NCBI GenBank assembly: GCA_902800715.1
Contig: CADCFN010000003.1
Coordinates: forward strand, 248,001-312,000
Reading direction: 5' to 3'
Source: an uncultured Bacteroidales bacterium
Lineage (GTDB): Bacteria; Bacteroidota; Bacteroidia; Bacteroidales; Muribaculaceae
DNA: 64,000 nt
The notes under the pieces were generated by a model. That model was not told the DNA's origin. It did not search any database and saw nothing but the letters and a program-made list of their open reading frames with translations. Made by a program: the position numbers and the translations under genes. The number at the start of each line of letters is the position of its first letter. The first letter of the stretch is position 1. Below, one piece after another: positions 51,870 to 59,959 of this stretch.

Positions 51870-52615
51870 CTGACGACAGCGGAACACGGGTCGAACAGGT
51901 AACGCCCTATGGCGAGGGCGCCAAGACGGAGCAGGTCAGACAGATGTTTGACGCCATCGCTCCTGCCTACGACTTCATGAACCGCGCCATGACACTTGGC
52001 ATCGACATCTGGTGGCGCCAGTTGGCGGTTAAGCGCCTCAAGCGCCTCAAGCCCGCCACTATCCTCGATGTAGCAACGGGGACGGGCGACTTTGCCATCC
52101 AGTTGAACGACTCCCTACAACCGCAGCACATCACGGGCATCGACCTGTCAGAAGGCATGTTAGCCGAAGCACGCCGCAAAATCAAGAAGAAAGGGCTGGA
52201 AGATGTCATCACATTCAAGCAGGACGACTGCATGGCTTTGCACATGGACGACGCTACAGTCGATGCAGTGACGGTGGCATTCGGCGTACGCAATTTCGAG
52301 CATCTGCAGCAGGGTTATCAGGAGATGGCCCGCGTCCTCAAGCCAGGCGGCATGCTGTGCGTGCTGGAACTTTCCACGCCCACCAATCCGCTGATACGCT
52401 GGTTCTACGACCTTTACACGCTGCACATCATTCCCTGGCTGGGTTCCCTCAAGAGCGGCGAGAAGAGTGCCTACCGATACCTGCCAGAGAGCATAGCAGC
52501 CGTTCCGCAGGGTGACCACATGCTGCAACTGATGCGCAACGCAGGATTGAAAAACGCCACCTTCAAACGCCTCACTCTAGGCGTCTGCACCATCTACACA
52601 GCCGTGAAAAGTTAG
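51866..52615 (+). CDS. menG: Demethylmenaquinone methyltransferase
   Basis: Methylates demethylmenaquinone to menaquinone with SAM, the last step after MenA (3130). The UbiE/MenG family markers are MFDAIAPAYDFMNRAMTLGI, the SAM-binding DVATGTGDFA, GIDLSEGMLAEAR, VAFGVRNFEH and RYLPESIAAVPQGD. The 249-residue length is normal. It overlaps phoH by four bases. The stop codon TAG at 52613 is formed by the first unit of a heptamer array, and a bidirectional terminator follows. Since this lineage makes menaquinone rather than ubiquinone, menG is the better symbol than ubiE. Confidence 0.94.
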   Translation: MTDDSGTRVEQVTPYGEGAKTEQVRQMFDAIAPAYDFMNRAMTLGIDIWWRQLAVKRLKRLKPATILDVATGTGDFAIQLNDSLQPQHITGIDLSEGMLAEARRKIKKKGLEDVITFKQDDCMALHMDDATVDAVTVAFGVRNFEHLQQGYQEMARVLKPGGMLCVLELSTPTNPLIRWFYDLYTLHIIPWLGSLKSGEKSAYRYLPESIAAVPQGDHMLQLMRNAGLKNATFKRLTLGVCTIYTAVKS

Positions 52616-52637
52616 GAGTTAGACGTTAGAAGTTAGG
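52610..52637. repeat. Heptamer array supplying the menG stop codon
   Basis: AGTTAGG, AGTTAGA, CGTTAGA, AGTTAGG. The first unit begins in the last sense codon of menG and contains its TAG stop. Confidence 0.8.
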
Positions 52638-52650
52638 AGTGCCTTAAACA

Positions 52651-52691
52651 AATCGGAGTCCTCAAAAACCTTGAGAACTCCGATGTTTTTT
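52651..52691. terminator. Terminator between menG and the convergent flavodoxin gene
   Basis: ATCGGAGTCCTCAA (52652-52665) pairs with TTGAGAACTCCGAT (52671-52684) with a one-base internal mismatch, followed by GTTTTTTA. It also overlaps the end of the convergent gene and can act both ways. Confidence 0.8.
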
Positions 52692-53568
52692 AGCGAACGA
52701 CCTTAGTGAAAACGGGGGCCTTGTCCTTTTCAACAAGCACATAGACTTGGATTTCACTGGCCGGGGGCATGTCGGCCTTTTTCTCGCGCGGCATGTCCAT
52801 TGCAGTGAACAGGTATTCGGTTCCATCAAGGACGGTGCGAGATGCGACTGTTTTTGCCTTGGCATTGAGCATCGGATAGCCGTTGACAGCGGCGTCAAAG
52901 ATAGCAGCCTCGTCAGCACTGACGGGATGTTGCTCAGGGAAGTCGGCGGGCACAAAAAGTGAGTCTGATTGTGTATTCGCCTTAATATCAGTCGGATCAG
53001 GATTACTAATAAGCGGCATATACAGTTTCAGAAACTGTTCAACCTCCTTGGGCATAGCATCCATGCGAGCGGCACGCACACCGTAACCTGTCATGATTTT
53101 GGCATTAGGCTGCTTCTCGGTCAAGTCCTTTACGCTCGACTCCAGTCCACCGCTGCCGAAGGTGCAAAACGGCACAACCCACTTGTCGCTCAAGTCCACT
53201 TTCTCGAGCAGGGAGGCAACGGGGGGAGCATAAGTGCCGAACCAGATGGGATAGCCGATGAAAACCCAGTCATAATCGGCAATATTCGCCTTCAATGGCT
53301 TGATTTCGGGCAGGATGCCTTTCTCGCGGTCGGCCTTGCAGCGGTCGATTGTTGCCTGGAACGCGGTGTCATAGGGTTCCACAAGGGTAATCTCCTCAAT
53401 ATCGGCATCGAGGCGTGTAGCAATCTCCTGTGCCACGGCCTTAGTATTCGACGTCTGGGAGTAATACAGCACAAGCACCTTGGACTTGGAAGCCTCTTTC
53501 TTCGGGGTGCACGACACGACAGCCATTAAGGCTATAGCAGCACACATCAATAATGTCAGGAATCTCAT
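52690..53568 (-). CDS. Flavodoxin-fold lipoprotein
   Basis: A 292-residue predicted lipoprotein with a flavodoxin domain. The signal ends in lipobox VVSC (Cys20). The FMN-binding fold follows: VLVLYYSQTSNTKAVAQEIA is the phosphate loop with its first strand and helix, DWVFIGYPIWFGTYAPPVAS is the 60s loop, and PFCTFGSGGLESSVKDL the 90s loop. The last 90 residues (about 200-292) form a separate domain that I do not recognise. An FMN protein anchored outside the cytoplasm is uncommon; the redox partner is unknown. Confidence 0.87.
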   Translation of the reverse strand: MRFLTLLMCAAIALMAVVSCTPKKEASKSKVLVLYYSQTSNTKAVAQEIATRLDADIEEITLVEPYDTAFQATIDRCKADREKGILPEIKPLKANIADYDWVFIGYPIWFGTYAPPVASLLEKVDLSDKWVVPFCTFGSGGLESSVKDLTEKQPNAKIMTGYGVRAARMDAMPKEVEQFLKLYMPLISNPDPTDIKANTQSDSLFVPADFPEQHPVSADEAAIFDAAVNGYPMLNAKAKTVASRTVLDGTEYLFTAMDMPREKKADMPPASEIQVYVLVEKDKAPVFTKVVR

Positions 53569-53615
53569 AACAGTTAGGAGTATTAATTGATATTGTTGTT
53601 AATCAGATAGTATCA

Positions 53616-54341
53616 TCACAACAGCCTGCCGTGGTCGGCGTAGCTGTAGTAGCGGCGGCCGCGGCACACGATGATGTGGTCCACCAGCTGGATATCCATC
53701 ACCTTGCATGCCTGGTGAATACGCTCGGTGAGGCGGTCGTCCTGGGTGCTGGGGTTAGGGTTGTCGCTGGGGTGGTTGTGAGCCAGGATAATGCCCGATG
53801 ACAGGCGCTCGATGGCGGGGCGCAGAATCATCTTGATATCGGCAACAGCCATGGCAGTGCCACCGCTGCTGATGCGCACACACTCCTCGACCTGCTTGGC
53901 GTGGTTGAGCAGAACGACCATGATTTCTTCATGATCCAAGTGGTTCATGCGTGTCTGCAAGTAACGATAGGCGTCCTCGCTGCTGGTGATTTTGAAGCGT
54001 TCGTCAAATTCCTCCTGCTGGTAACGGCGCGCCAGTTCCAGAGCGGCGAGGATTTCAATGGCTTTGACCTCGCCGATGCCATGATAGTTCTTAACCAGAT
54101 TGTTGATGCCTTTACGGGCGATGAGGTAGAGTTTGTCGTCATTGTCGCGCAGGATGCGCTGGCACAGGTCAACCACCGACTCGCCTGGCGTGCCCACACG
54201 GAGCAGGATGGCAAGCAGTTCAGCAGTGGACAGGCTAGCAAAGCCGTGCTTCTTGGCCTTCTCACGCGGGCGGTCCTCCTCAGGCACTGTCTCCTTGATG
54301 TTGCGCGTGCCCACCTGCTTGCTGATATCTTTCTCTTCCAT
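53616..54341 (-). CDS. radC: RadC family JAB/MPN-domain protein
   Basis: A 241-residue RadC protein. It has an N-terminal helix-hairpin-helix-like region (HGFASLSTAELLAILLRVG, GIGEVKAIEILAALELARR) and a C-terminal JAB/MPN metal site (GIILAHNHPSDNPNPSTQDD: His-x-His-x7-Ser-x2-Asp). Despite its name, a repair role is not firmly established. I place the start at 54341, not 54386: the extra 15 codons (VIS/VTS-like) are simply translated nonamer repeats. Its own upstream region overlaps the repeat block at 54345-54408. Confidence 0.92.
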   Translation of the reverse strand: MEEKDISKQVGTRNIKETVPEEDRPREKAKKHGFASLSTAELLAILLRVGTPGESVVDLCQRILRDNDDKLYLIARKGINNLVKNYHGIGEVKAIEILAALELARRYQQEEFDERFKITSSEDAYRYLQTRMNHLDHEEIMVVLLNHAKQVEECVRISSGGTAMAVADIKMILRPAIERLSSGIILAHNHPSDNPNPSTQDDRLTERIHQACKVMDIQLVDHIIVCRGRRYYSYADHGRLL

Positions 54342-54344
54342 CGT

Positions 54345-54408
54345 GAATATAATGGATATTACGGAGGTGACGGATATAACGGACAACTATTAACTCTTAA
54401 CTTCTCAC
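54345..54408. repeat. Nonamer plus heptamer repeats between radC and GT2 genes
   Basis: Nonamer-like units AATGGATAT, TACGGAGGT, GACGGATAT, AACGGACAA (about 54351-54386) are followed by three heptamers TATTAAC, TCTTAAC, TTCTCAC (54388-54408). The last heptamer contains the minus-strand TGA stop of the glycosyltransferase gene (54405-54407). Confidence 0.6.
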
Positions 54409-55400
54409 TTTCCCTTGCGCATCGCCACTTCCTCGTTGATGTCACGGCCATGCTTGAGGAGGATTTTCCACACATAGGCCTTGATGAAGCCCCAGCCGTA
54501 GCTGCACAGCTGAGTGAAACTTGTGGCAACGGCAAGACTGGCGATTTTCACATCACGCGTCTCAATCAAGGCACTAATCCACAGCATTGCGGCATAGAGC
54601 AGGATGGGCAGGATGAACCACCCTTTCCATAGCGAGAGCAACAACAGCAATACACAGCCAATCAGGAATACAGCGGGCAGGCAGTGTACCGCCTTGAGGC
54701 TGTCGGGATAAAGCAGTTTAAGCGTGATGCGCGACATGCCGAAGACGTAGGTCTGACGTGCAAACTTGCTGATGCTAGTACGGCGCTTGTGATAGACGAA
54801 GGCCGGACGAATCAAGCGGATATTAAATCCCGCCTGGCGCACACGTGTGCTCATGTCGATGTCCTCGCTGAACATCTCGCGGAAACCGCCCACTTTCTCA
54901 TACACCTCTCGCGAATAGCCCATGTTAAACGAGCGGGGAACAAATTTCTCCATCTGCACCTTGCCACCGCGGATACCGCCTGTGGTCAGGAACGACGTCA
55001 TCGAGAAGGAAATCGCCTTCTGCACATCGGTGAAGTCATCGCTCGCAGCATCGGGACCGCCGAAACAGGGCACATAGTTGTTCGCCAGTTCACGGCCCAG
55101 CGTCTTGAAATAGTCGGGCGGGATGACACAGTCGCTGTCAAAGAACACGAAATATTGGCCCGTAGCATGCTCCAGACCGTAGTTTCGGGCGATGGAACGC
55201 CCCTCGTTGGCTTTATAGAAATAACGCAGGTCCAGCTCACTGCTGTAGCGCAAGGCAATGTCCTCACAGCGCTCAGTGGAGCCGTCCTCTACCAGAATAA
55301 TCTCAAAATCCTTGTCGGTCTGAAGGGTGAGGCTCCTCAACAGGTCCTCCACCTCGTCACGCCGGTTATACACCGGCACTATCACTGAAAAATAAGGCAT
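54405..55400 (-). CDS. Membrane-bound family 2 glycosyltransferase
   Basis: A 331-residue GT-A fold glycosyltransferase of family 2. The N-terminal YFSVIVPVYNRRDEVEDLL and IILVEDGSTERC bind the nucleotide sugar; the metal-binding FFDSDC replaces the usual DxD form. The helical region FSEDIDMSTRVRQAGFNI carries the acceptor-binding ED motif. The last 90 residues contain two to three hydrophobic segments (HCLPAVFLIGCVLLLLLSLW, FILPILLYAAMLWISAL) and a basic end. It probably acts on a lipid-linked sugar at the inner membrane; donor and acceptor are unknown. It has its own promoter and an adjoining radC gene downstream. Confidence 0.9.
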   Translation of the reverse strand: MPYFSVIVPVYNRRDEVEDLLRSLTLQTDKDFEIILVEDGSTERCEDIALRYSSELDLRYFYKANEGRSIARNYGLEHATGQYFVFFDSDCVIPPDYFKTLGRELANNYVPCFGGPDAASDDFTDVQKAISFSMTSFLTTGGIRGGKVQMEKFVPRSFNMGYSREVYEKVGGFREMFSEDIDMSTRVRQAGFNIRLIRPAFVYHKRRTSISKFARQTYVFGMSRITLKLLYPDSLKAVHCLPAVFLIGCVLLLLLSLWKGWFILPILLYAAMLWISALIETRDVKIASLAVATSFTQLCSYGWGFIKAYVWKILLKHGRDINEEVAMRKGK

Positions 55401-55428
55401 CTTAACTCTGACTTTTGCTATTAGACTA

Positions 55429-55436
55429 CAAAATTA
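55429..55436 (-). promoter_or_regulatory. -7 box of the GT2 gene
   Basis: Minus-strand TAATTTTG, a perfect box about 30 bases before the ATG at 55400. Confidence 0.55.
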
Positions 55437-55500
55437 CAAAAAAAGACAATATTCAACCTTGTGAGCATGATTATTTCTCGCTATAGTGGAAGCGCATGCA

Positions 55501-55560
55501 ACAAAAAGTTGTCCCTTTGTTGTTTGTCAAGTTGTTGTCTTGGTTGTCTGAGAATTGTGG
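55501..55560. repeat. GTTGT-rich repeat at the MATE 3' end
   Basis: GTTGTC/GTTGTT-rich units of roughly 9-12 bases (GTTGTCCCTTT, GTTGTTTGTCAA, GTTGTTGTCTTG, GTTGTCTGAG). The stop of the MATE gene (TGA, 55527-55529 on the minus strand) and its last codons (QTTKTTT) are encoded by the repeat. Confidence 0.55.
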
Positions 55561-56894
55561 GTGAGTTTAAAGCGTTGCATGATGATGACGGCGACGAGGA
55601 AGGCGGCGAAGTCGCTGGCGGGCAGCGATGCCCACACGCCATCGAGGCCCCAAATCGAGGAAAACAGCAGCAGCATGGGCAACAGGAACAGCAGCTGGCG
55701 CGAGAGCGACATGAAGATGCTGATGCGCACTTTGCCAATGGTCTGGAAGAAGTTGGTCACCACCGCCTGATAGCCGATGACAGGGAAAACAAGCATGTTG
55801 ATGCGGATGCCGCGGATGGAGATGGCCAGCAGCTGCTCGTCGTCGGTAAACAGGCGTGTACATGGCCCAGGCAACAACTCGCCAATCACCCAACCTACAG
55901 TCATTGCAATGACCGAGGCTGTGATGGTGAGCCGTAGCACCTGCTTGACGCGGTCCATGTTGCGCGCACCATAGTTATAGCCGGCAATGGGCTGGAAGCC
56001 CTGGCAGATGCCCATGATGACCATGAAGAAAATGAATCCCAAGCGGTTGGCAATGCTATAGGCGCCCACGGCAAGGTCTCCGCCATATTTCATCAGGGCG
56101 TTGTTCATGAAGATGGCAATCACACAACCCGTGAGCTGCATGGCAAACGGCGAGATGCCGATGCTGACGATGTCCTTGACAATCGCCTTGGCAGGTTTGA
56201 GGAAGCGCCACTCGAGATGCAGCAACTCGCGCTGACGGCTGAATTGCCACAATTGCCAGCACAGGACGATTACCTGAGCCAATATGGTCGCGATGGCCGC
56301 ACCCTTGATGCCCATGTGCAGGGGCCAGATGAAAATCGGGTCCAGGATGGTGTTCAGCACCACCGTGACTATGGTCGCTATCATCGCCGCTCGAGGCTTG
56401 CTTGCCGACCTCAGGGCCGCATTCAGTCCCAGGTACAGGTGAGTGATGACATTGCCCACCAGCAGGATGAACATGTATTCACGGGCATGAGGCAGCGTCT
56501 GCTCACTGGCACCGAAGAACGTCAAGATGGGGTCCAGGAAGATAATCGACACGATACCCACCAGCAGGCCCGTGATGATATTCAAGGCGACCATGTTGCC
56601 CAACACGTTGTTGGCCTTGTCATACTGGCGCTGCCCGAGTCGCAACGACATCAGTGTGGAACCGCCGATACCCACCGCTGCGCCGAATGCCGCGCCAATG
56701 TTCATCAGCGGGAACGAGATGCCCAAGGCGGCCAATGCCATCGGACCCACGCCGTGGCCGATGAAGATGCTGTCCACCATGTTATAGAGCGATGACGCCG
56801 TCATCGCTATCACCCCAGGCAGGGCATACTGCCAAAGCAGTTTGCCTACCGGCTGTGTGCCAAGAGCTAATGTCGCTTCCTTGTTGTCTTTCAT
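55527..56894 (-). CDS. MATE family efflux transporter
   Basis: A 455-residue inner-membrane antiporter of the multidrug and toxin extrusion family, predicted with 12 helices. Landmarks include LGTQPVGKLLWQYALPGVIA at the N-terminus, MVDSIFIGHGVGPMALAALG, AVGIGGSTLMSLRLGQ, the pseudo-repeat halves and GICQGFQPIAGYNYGA near residue 295. Substrates are unknown; drugs, dyes or metabolites are typical. Its C-terminal residues are made by a GTTGT-type repeat, and a similar repeat stands upstream of its start at 56961-56999, so the gene is bracketed. Confidence 0.93.
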   Translation of the reverse strand: MKDNKEATLALGTQPVGKLLWQYALPGVIAMTASSLYNMVDSIFIGHGVGPMALAALGISFPLMNIGAAFGAAVGIGGSTLMSLRLGQRQYDKANNVLGNMVALNIITGLLVGIVSIIFLDPILTFFGASEQTLPHAREYMFILLVGNVITHLYLGLNAALRSASKPRAAMIATIVTVVLNTILDPIFIWPLHMGIKGAAIATILAQVIVLCWQLWQFSRQRELLHLEWRFLKPAKAIVKDIVSIGISPFAMQLTGCVIAIFMNNALMKYGGDLAVGAYSIANRLGFIFFMVIMGICQGFQPIAGYNYGARNMDRVKQVLRLTITASVIAMTVGWVIGELLPGPCTRLFTDDEQLLAISIRGIRINMLVFPVIGYQAVVTNFFQTIGKVRISIFMSLSRQLLFLLPMLLLFSSIWGLDGVWASLPASDFAAFLVAVIIMQRFKLTHNSQTTKTTT

Positions 56895-56960
56895 TTTTTC
56901 AATTTACAAACAACTTTAACATCACTGAACAACAATAATGTCAAGTTATATAAAACAATG

Positions 56961-56999
56961 GGTTGTTCCTGTTGTTGTTTGTTGTTCCTGTTGTTTGAT
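56961..56999. repeat. GTTGTTCCT nonamer-like repeat
   Basis: GGTTGTTCCT, GTTGTTGTTT, GTTGTTCCT, GTTGTTTGA in tandem between the MATE and ATPase genes, same orientation as the repeat at 55501. Confidence 0.65.
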
Positions 57000-57001
57000 G
57001 C

Positions 57002-58567
57002 TTATTCCTCGATGCCGAAGCAGTGCTTGATGGCACGGCGAATGGCATGGGCGTTCTCGCTGTTGCCCTTAAGGATATTCAGCACGCCACGGATGTAATC
57101 ATCCCTGCCCTTGAAACCGCACAGGATGGCGACGTTACTCTCCACGAGCATAAGTTTCTGGTTATAGACCCTGAGGATGCTCTCATAGTCGTCGTTGTCC
57201 TCATAGACATGGAACTCGCGGCACAACTGGTCATACAGACCGCGGGGATTGATTTCGCTCACCAGTTCCACCATGTGGTTCTCAAGGGCGTTGATGCTAG
57301 TGAATTTCATGTCGATACGCATCTCCACATCACGTTTCACGCGATGGCGCACATGCATGAGTGCCTGCTGCTTGAGCTCCTTGGTAAACATGGTGATGAC
57401 ACGTCTTTTTACCTTGGGGAAGACGAGGTCGGGATTGCGGCGCTTGTGGCGTGCCACGGCACGGATGACGCCTTCGAGCATAAGGATGTTCTCCACCTCG
57501 GCTACATTGGGCACAAGGATGTTCTTCCTGCGCAGGTACTCCACTTCCTGTTCACTGCGGCGGTCACGGTCCACGATGCCACGGCATTCAAGTTGGTGGA
57601 AATTCTCCAGGTCACCGAAGGTGCGCACCGTTTCAATGACTTTGTTGCAACTGCCCAGCGGTTTAACGGTGTATTCGGGGAAGATGAGCGGATACAAGCG
57701 CGAGTCGATGCTGTGCTTGTCGTCACCCTCGATGAAAAGGACAGGCTTGCGACTGCCCAACAAGTCGAGCAATGCAGCGTCGAGGTCACGGCTCGATGTC
57801 ATCACCTCATAGTCCCACGCTACAGCATCGGGGTCAAACTCCTTGACCCACACACACTGGTTATCGATGCGTGAGCTGGCAAAATCAACATCATGGGTAT
57901 TGTAGATGAAAGTGCAGTCGGGGCGCATCTGTTCCAGCACGTTCCACAGCGTGCGCATGATGCTGCTGTGGATAAACGTCTCGGGGTCATCAACAAGGAT
58001 AGCGGCATCGGGCATGGCATAGAGCACGGCACCGATGTAGTACAGCACCGATTTCTCGCCATCACTCAGTCCCATCAGCGGGTACTTGTCTTCGTAGCCC
58101 TCGGTAGAAAACATCAGTTTGCCGTTTTCGCGCAACACCTTGTTTTTGGGGAAGACCTCTTGCCATTTCTTGACGGCGATGTCGAGTTTGGTCTTAGGGA
58201 ACTCCATCTGCTCATCCATGAGTTTGTGAGCCTTGAAATTCATCAGTTCACGGAACTCGTCGTTGAGCATGACATAGAACAGTTTGTCAAACTCGGTCTC
58301 GGCAATATTCTTGATTTGCGGATTGGCGGCATTCATGCGGTTGAACAGGTCGTCAATCGAGCCGGGCAGCGTCTTGGCCGAGGCGGGAGCCGGAAACAGT
58401 GCCTTGAGCGCCGAAATGCGGTAAGCCTTATCTCCAATCTCATCTACCAAAGCCGAGCAAAAGCGGCTCTTGCCAGCGCCGTTAGTACCGATTATTGTGA
58501 TCTGTTTAGACTCTATCAGCACCTCTGGCTGATGTCCGTCTATCCTTTTTGGTAGTCTGATGTCCAT
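57002..58567 (-). CDS. ABC-type ATPase fused to TOPRIM-like DUF4435 domain
   Basis: A 521-residue single-chain ATPase-nuclease. The ATPase has Walker A GTNGAGKS (27-34), ABC signature LSDGEKS (167-173), Walker B AILVDDPE (189-196) and a switch His in YNTHDVDF. A DUF4435/TOPRIM-like domain follows from about 270: VLFIEGDD (Glu280), GIVDRDRR (Asp333, Asp335) and VAEVENILML. This resembles OLD-family nucleases and the AriA/AriB pair of PARIS anti-phage systems, where ATPase and DUF4435 nuclease may be fused; a defence role here is inference. It stands alone, with a short repeat after it and a divergent metal-permease gene upstream. Confidence 0.85.
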   Translation of the reverse strand: MDIRLPKRIDGHQPEVLIESKQITIIGTNGAGKSRFCSALVDEIGDKAYRISALKALFPAPASAKTLPGSIDDLFNRMNAANPQIKNIAETEFDKLFYVMLNDEFRELMNFKAHKLMDEQMEFPKTKLDIAVKKWQEVFPKNKVLRENGKLMFSTEGYEDKYPLMGLSDGEKSVLYYIGAVLYAMPDAAILVDDPETFIHSSIMRTLWNVLEQMRPDCTFIYNTHDVDFASSRIDNQCVWVKEFDPDAVAWDYEVMTSSRDLDAALLDLLGSRKPVLFIEGDDKHSIDSRLYPLIFPEYTVKPLGSCNKVIETVRTFGDLENFHQLECRGIVDRDRRSEQEVEYLRRKNILVPNVAEVENILMLEGVIRAVARHKRRNPDLVFPKVKRRVITMFTKELKQQALMHVRHRVKRDVEMRIDMKFTSINALENHMVELVSEINPRGLYDQLCREFHVYEDNDDYESILRVYNQKLMLVESNVAILCGFKGRDDYIRGVLNILKGNSENAHAIRRAIKHCFGIEE

Positions 58568-58698
58568 GTTGATGGTCGTTTGGTTTCTTGTGGGGTAAAA
58601 TTAGATATTATTTCTCATTGCACCAACATTTTTACACCGAAAGTGCCGAAATGAGCATTTTTTATACAATTTTGACACGACAGAAAAGCCTTTTTTGC

Positions 58699-58706
58699 TA
58701 CTTTTG
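58699..58706 (+). promoter_or_regulatory. -7 box of the permease gene
   Basis: TACTTTTG, a perfect box, about 8 bases before the ATG at 58715. The short leader suggests a nearly leaderless transcript. Confidence 0.5.
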
Positions 58707-58714
58707 TCCTCGTT

Positions 58715-59959
58715 ATGATGGACTATGTAAACGCCTTTATATCGATGCTGAACGGCATGTCGCCCTATCTGCTGTTGGGTTTCCTGATTGCGGGGGTGCT
58801 GCATGCGTTTGTGCCATCGACGATATACAGCCGCTATTTGGCGGGGACGGGACTTCGGTCGGTAGCGACAGCTGCGGCCTTCGGTATACCCCTGCCGTTG
58901 TGCTCGTGCGGCGTGTTGCCCACAGCGGTCGCCCTGCGTCGCAGCGGTGCCTCGCGTGCTGCATCAACATCGTTTCTCATCGCCACGCCCCAGACAGGCG
59001 TCGACAGCATCATGGCGACTTATTCAATGATGGGTCTGCCGTTTGCCATACTGCGTCCCGTGGCGGCATTGGTGACGTCGCTGATTGGCGGATTGGCCGT
59101 AGGCCACTGGGAGCGAAAAGGAGCCCTTGACGATGTGCACGATAAGACCAATTACGAGTTTAGCGAATTGCCAAAGGGTTTCTGGAACAAAGTGAGGGAA
59201 ACCTTTAAATACGGTTTCTTTGACATGATGCAGAGCATCGGACGCTGGCTGTTGCTCGGTCTGGTGATTGCCACATTGATTACTGTGCTGCTACCCGACG
59301 ACTTCTTCTCGACCTATGCCCGCTGGCCGCTGCTGAACATGATGATTATCGTTGCGGTGGCTGTACCGATGTATGTATGTGCCACGGGTTCCATCCCCAT
59401 CGCAGCTGCCCTGATGCTCAAGGGCATGTCACCCGGTTGTGCCCTTGTGCTGCTCATGGCGGGACCGGCTGCCAATGTAGCGTCGATGTTTGTCGTCAAC
59501 AACGCCTTCGGGCGCAAGGCAACCATCGTCTATTTATTGTCAATTATCGGCGGGGCTATGGGTTTCGGTGTCCTAGTGGACTATTGGCCGGGACTGCGCG
59601 AGATGTTTGTCAATGCCCTACCCTGCCATGTCATGCACCACGGCATGCACGGCGCATCGTGGTTCAACACCACCTGCAGTGTGGCACTGCTTGGCATGAT
59701 TGTTGCCGCTCTGGGAGCAAAATACTGGAAATCCTATCAAATCAAACGAAATAAAACTACCGCAATGAAAGAATTCAAAGTTAAAGGCATGATGTGTGCC
59801 CACTGCAAGGCCAATGTCGAAAAAGGCATTGCCGCTCTCCCCGGTGTGGAGAAAGTCACCGTTGACCTCGCCAAAGGAACCGCTCTTGTCGAAGGTTCTG
59901 TTCCCGACCAGCTCATCATCGACTGCATCGAGGACCTCGGCTACCAGTACGAGCCTTAA
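58715..59959 (+). CDS. YraQ/ArsP-type permease with C-terminal HMA metal-binding domain
   Basis: A 414-residue inner-membrane permease of the YraQ/DUF318 group, related to ArsP. About ten TM helices; the signature PLCSCGVLPTAVALRR is near residue 70. A heavy-metal-associated (HMA) domain starts at Met351 (MKEFKVKGMMCAHCKANVEK) with the metal site MCAHC, typical of copper chaperones and CopZ-type proteins. The fusion suggests delivery of a soft metal or metalloid to the permease. Met351 is encoded by an in-frame ATG, so a separate 64-residue chaperone could be translated from it. Substrate is unknown. Confidence 0.87.
   Translation: MMDYVNAFISMLNGMSPYLLLGFLIAGVLHAFVPSTIYSRYLAGTGLRSVATAAAFGIPLPLCSCGVLPTAVALRRSGASRAASTSFLIATPQTGVDSIMATYSMMGLPFAILRPVAALVTSLIGGLAVGHWERKGALDDVHDKTNYEFSELPKGFWNKVRETFKYGFFDMMQSIGRWLLLGLVIATLITVLLPDDFFSTYARWPLLNMMIIVAVAVPMYVCATGSIPIAAALMLKGMSPGCALVLLMAGPAANVASMFVVNNAFGRKATIVYLLSIIGGAMGFGVLVDYWPGLREMFVNALPCHVMHHGMHGASWFNTTCSVALLGMIVAALGAKYWKSYQIKRNKTTAMKEFKVKGMMCAHCKANVEKGIAALPGVEKVTVDLAKGTALVEGSVPDQLIIDCIEDLGYQYEP

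Noticed and set aside
54342-54386. 15-codon N-terminal extension of RadC
   Set aside because: The extra residues (SVISVTSVISIIFT) are translated nonamer repeat; the family starts at the Met encoded at 54341.
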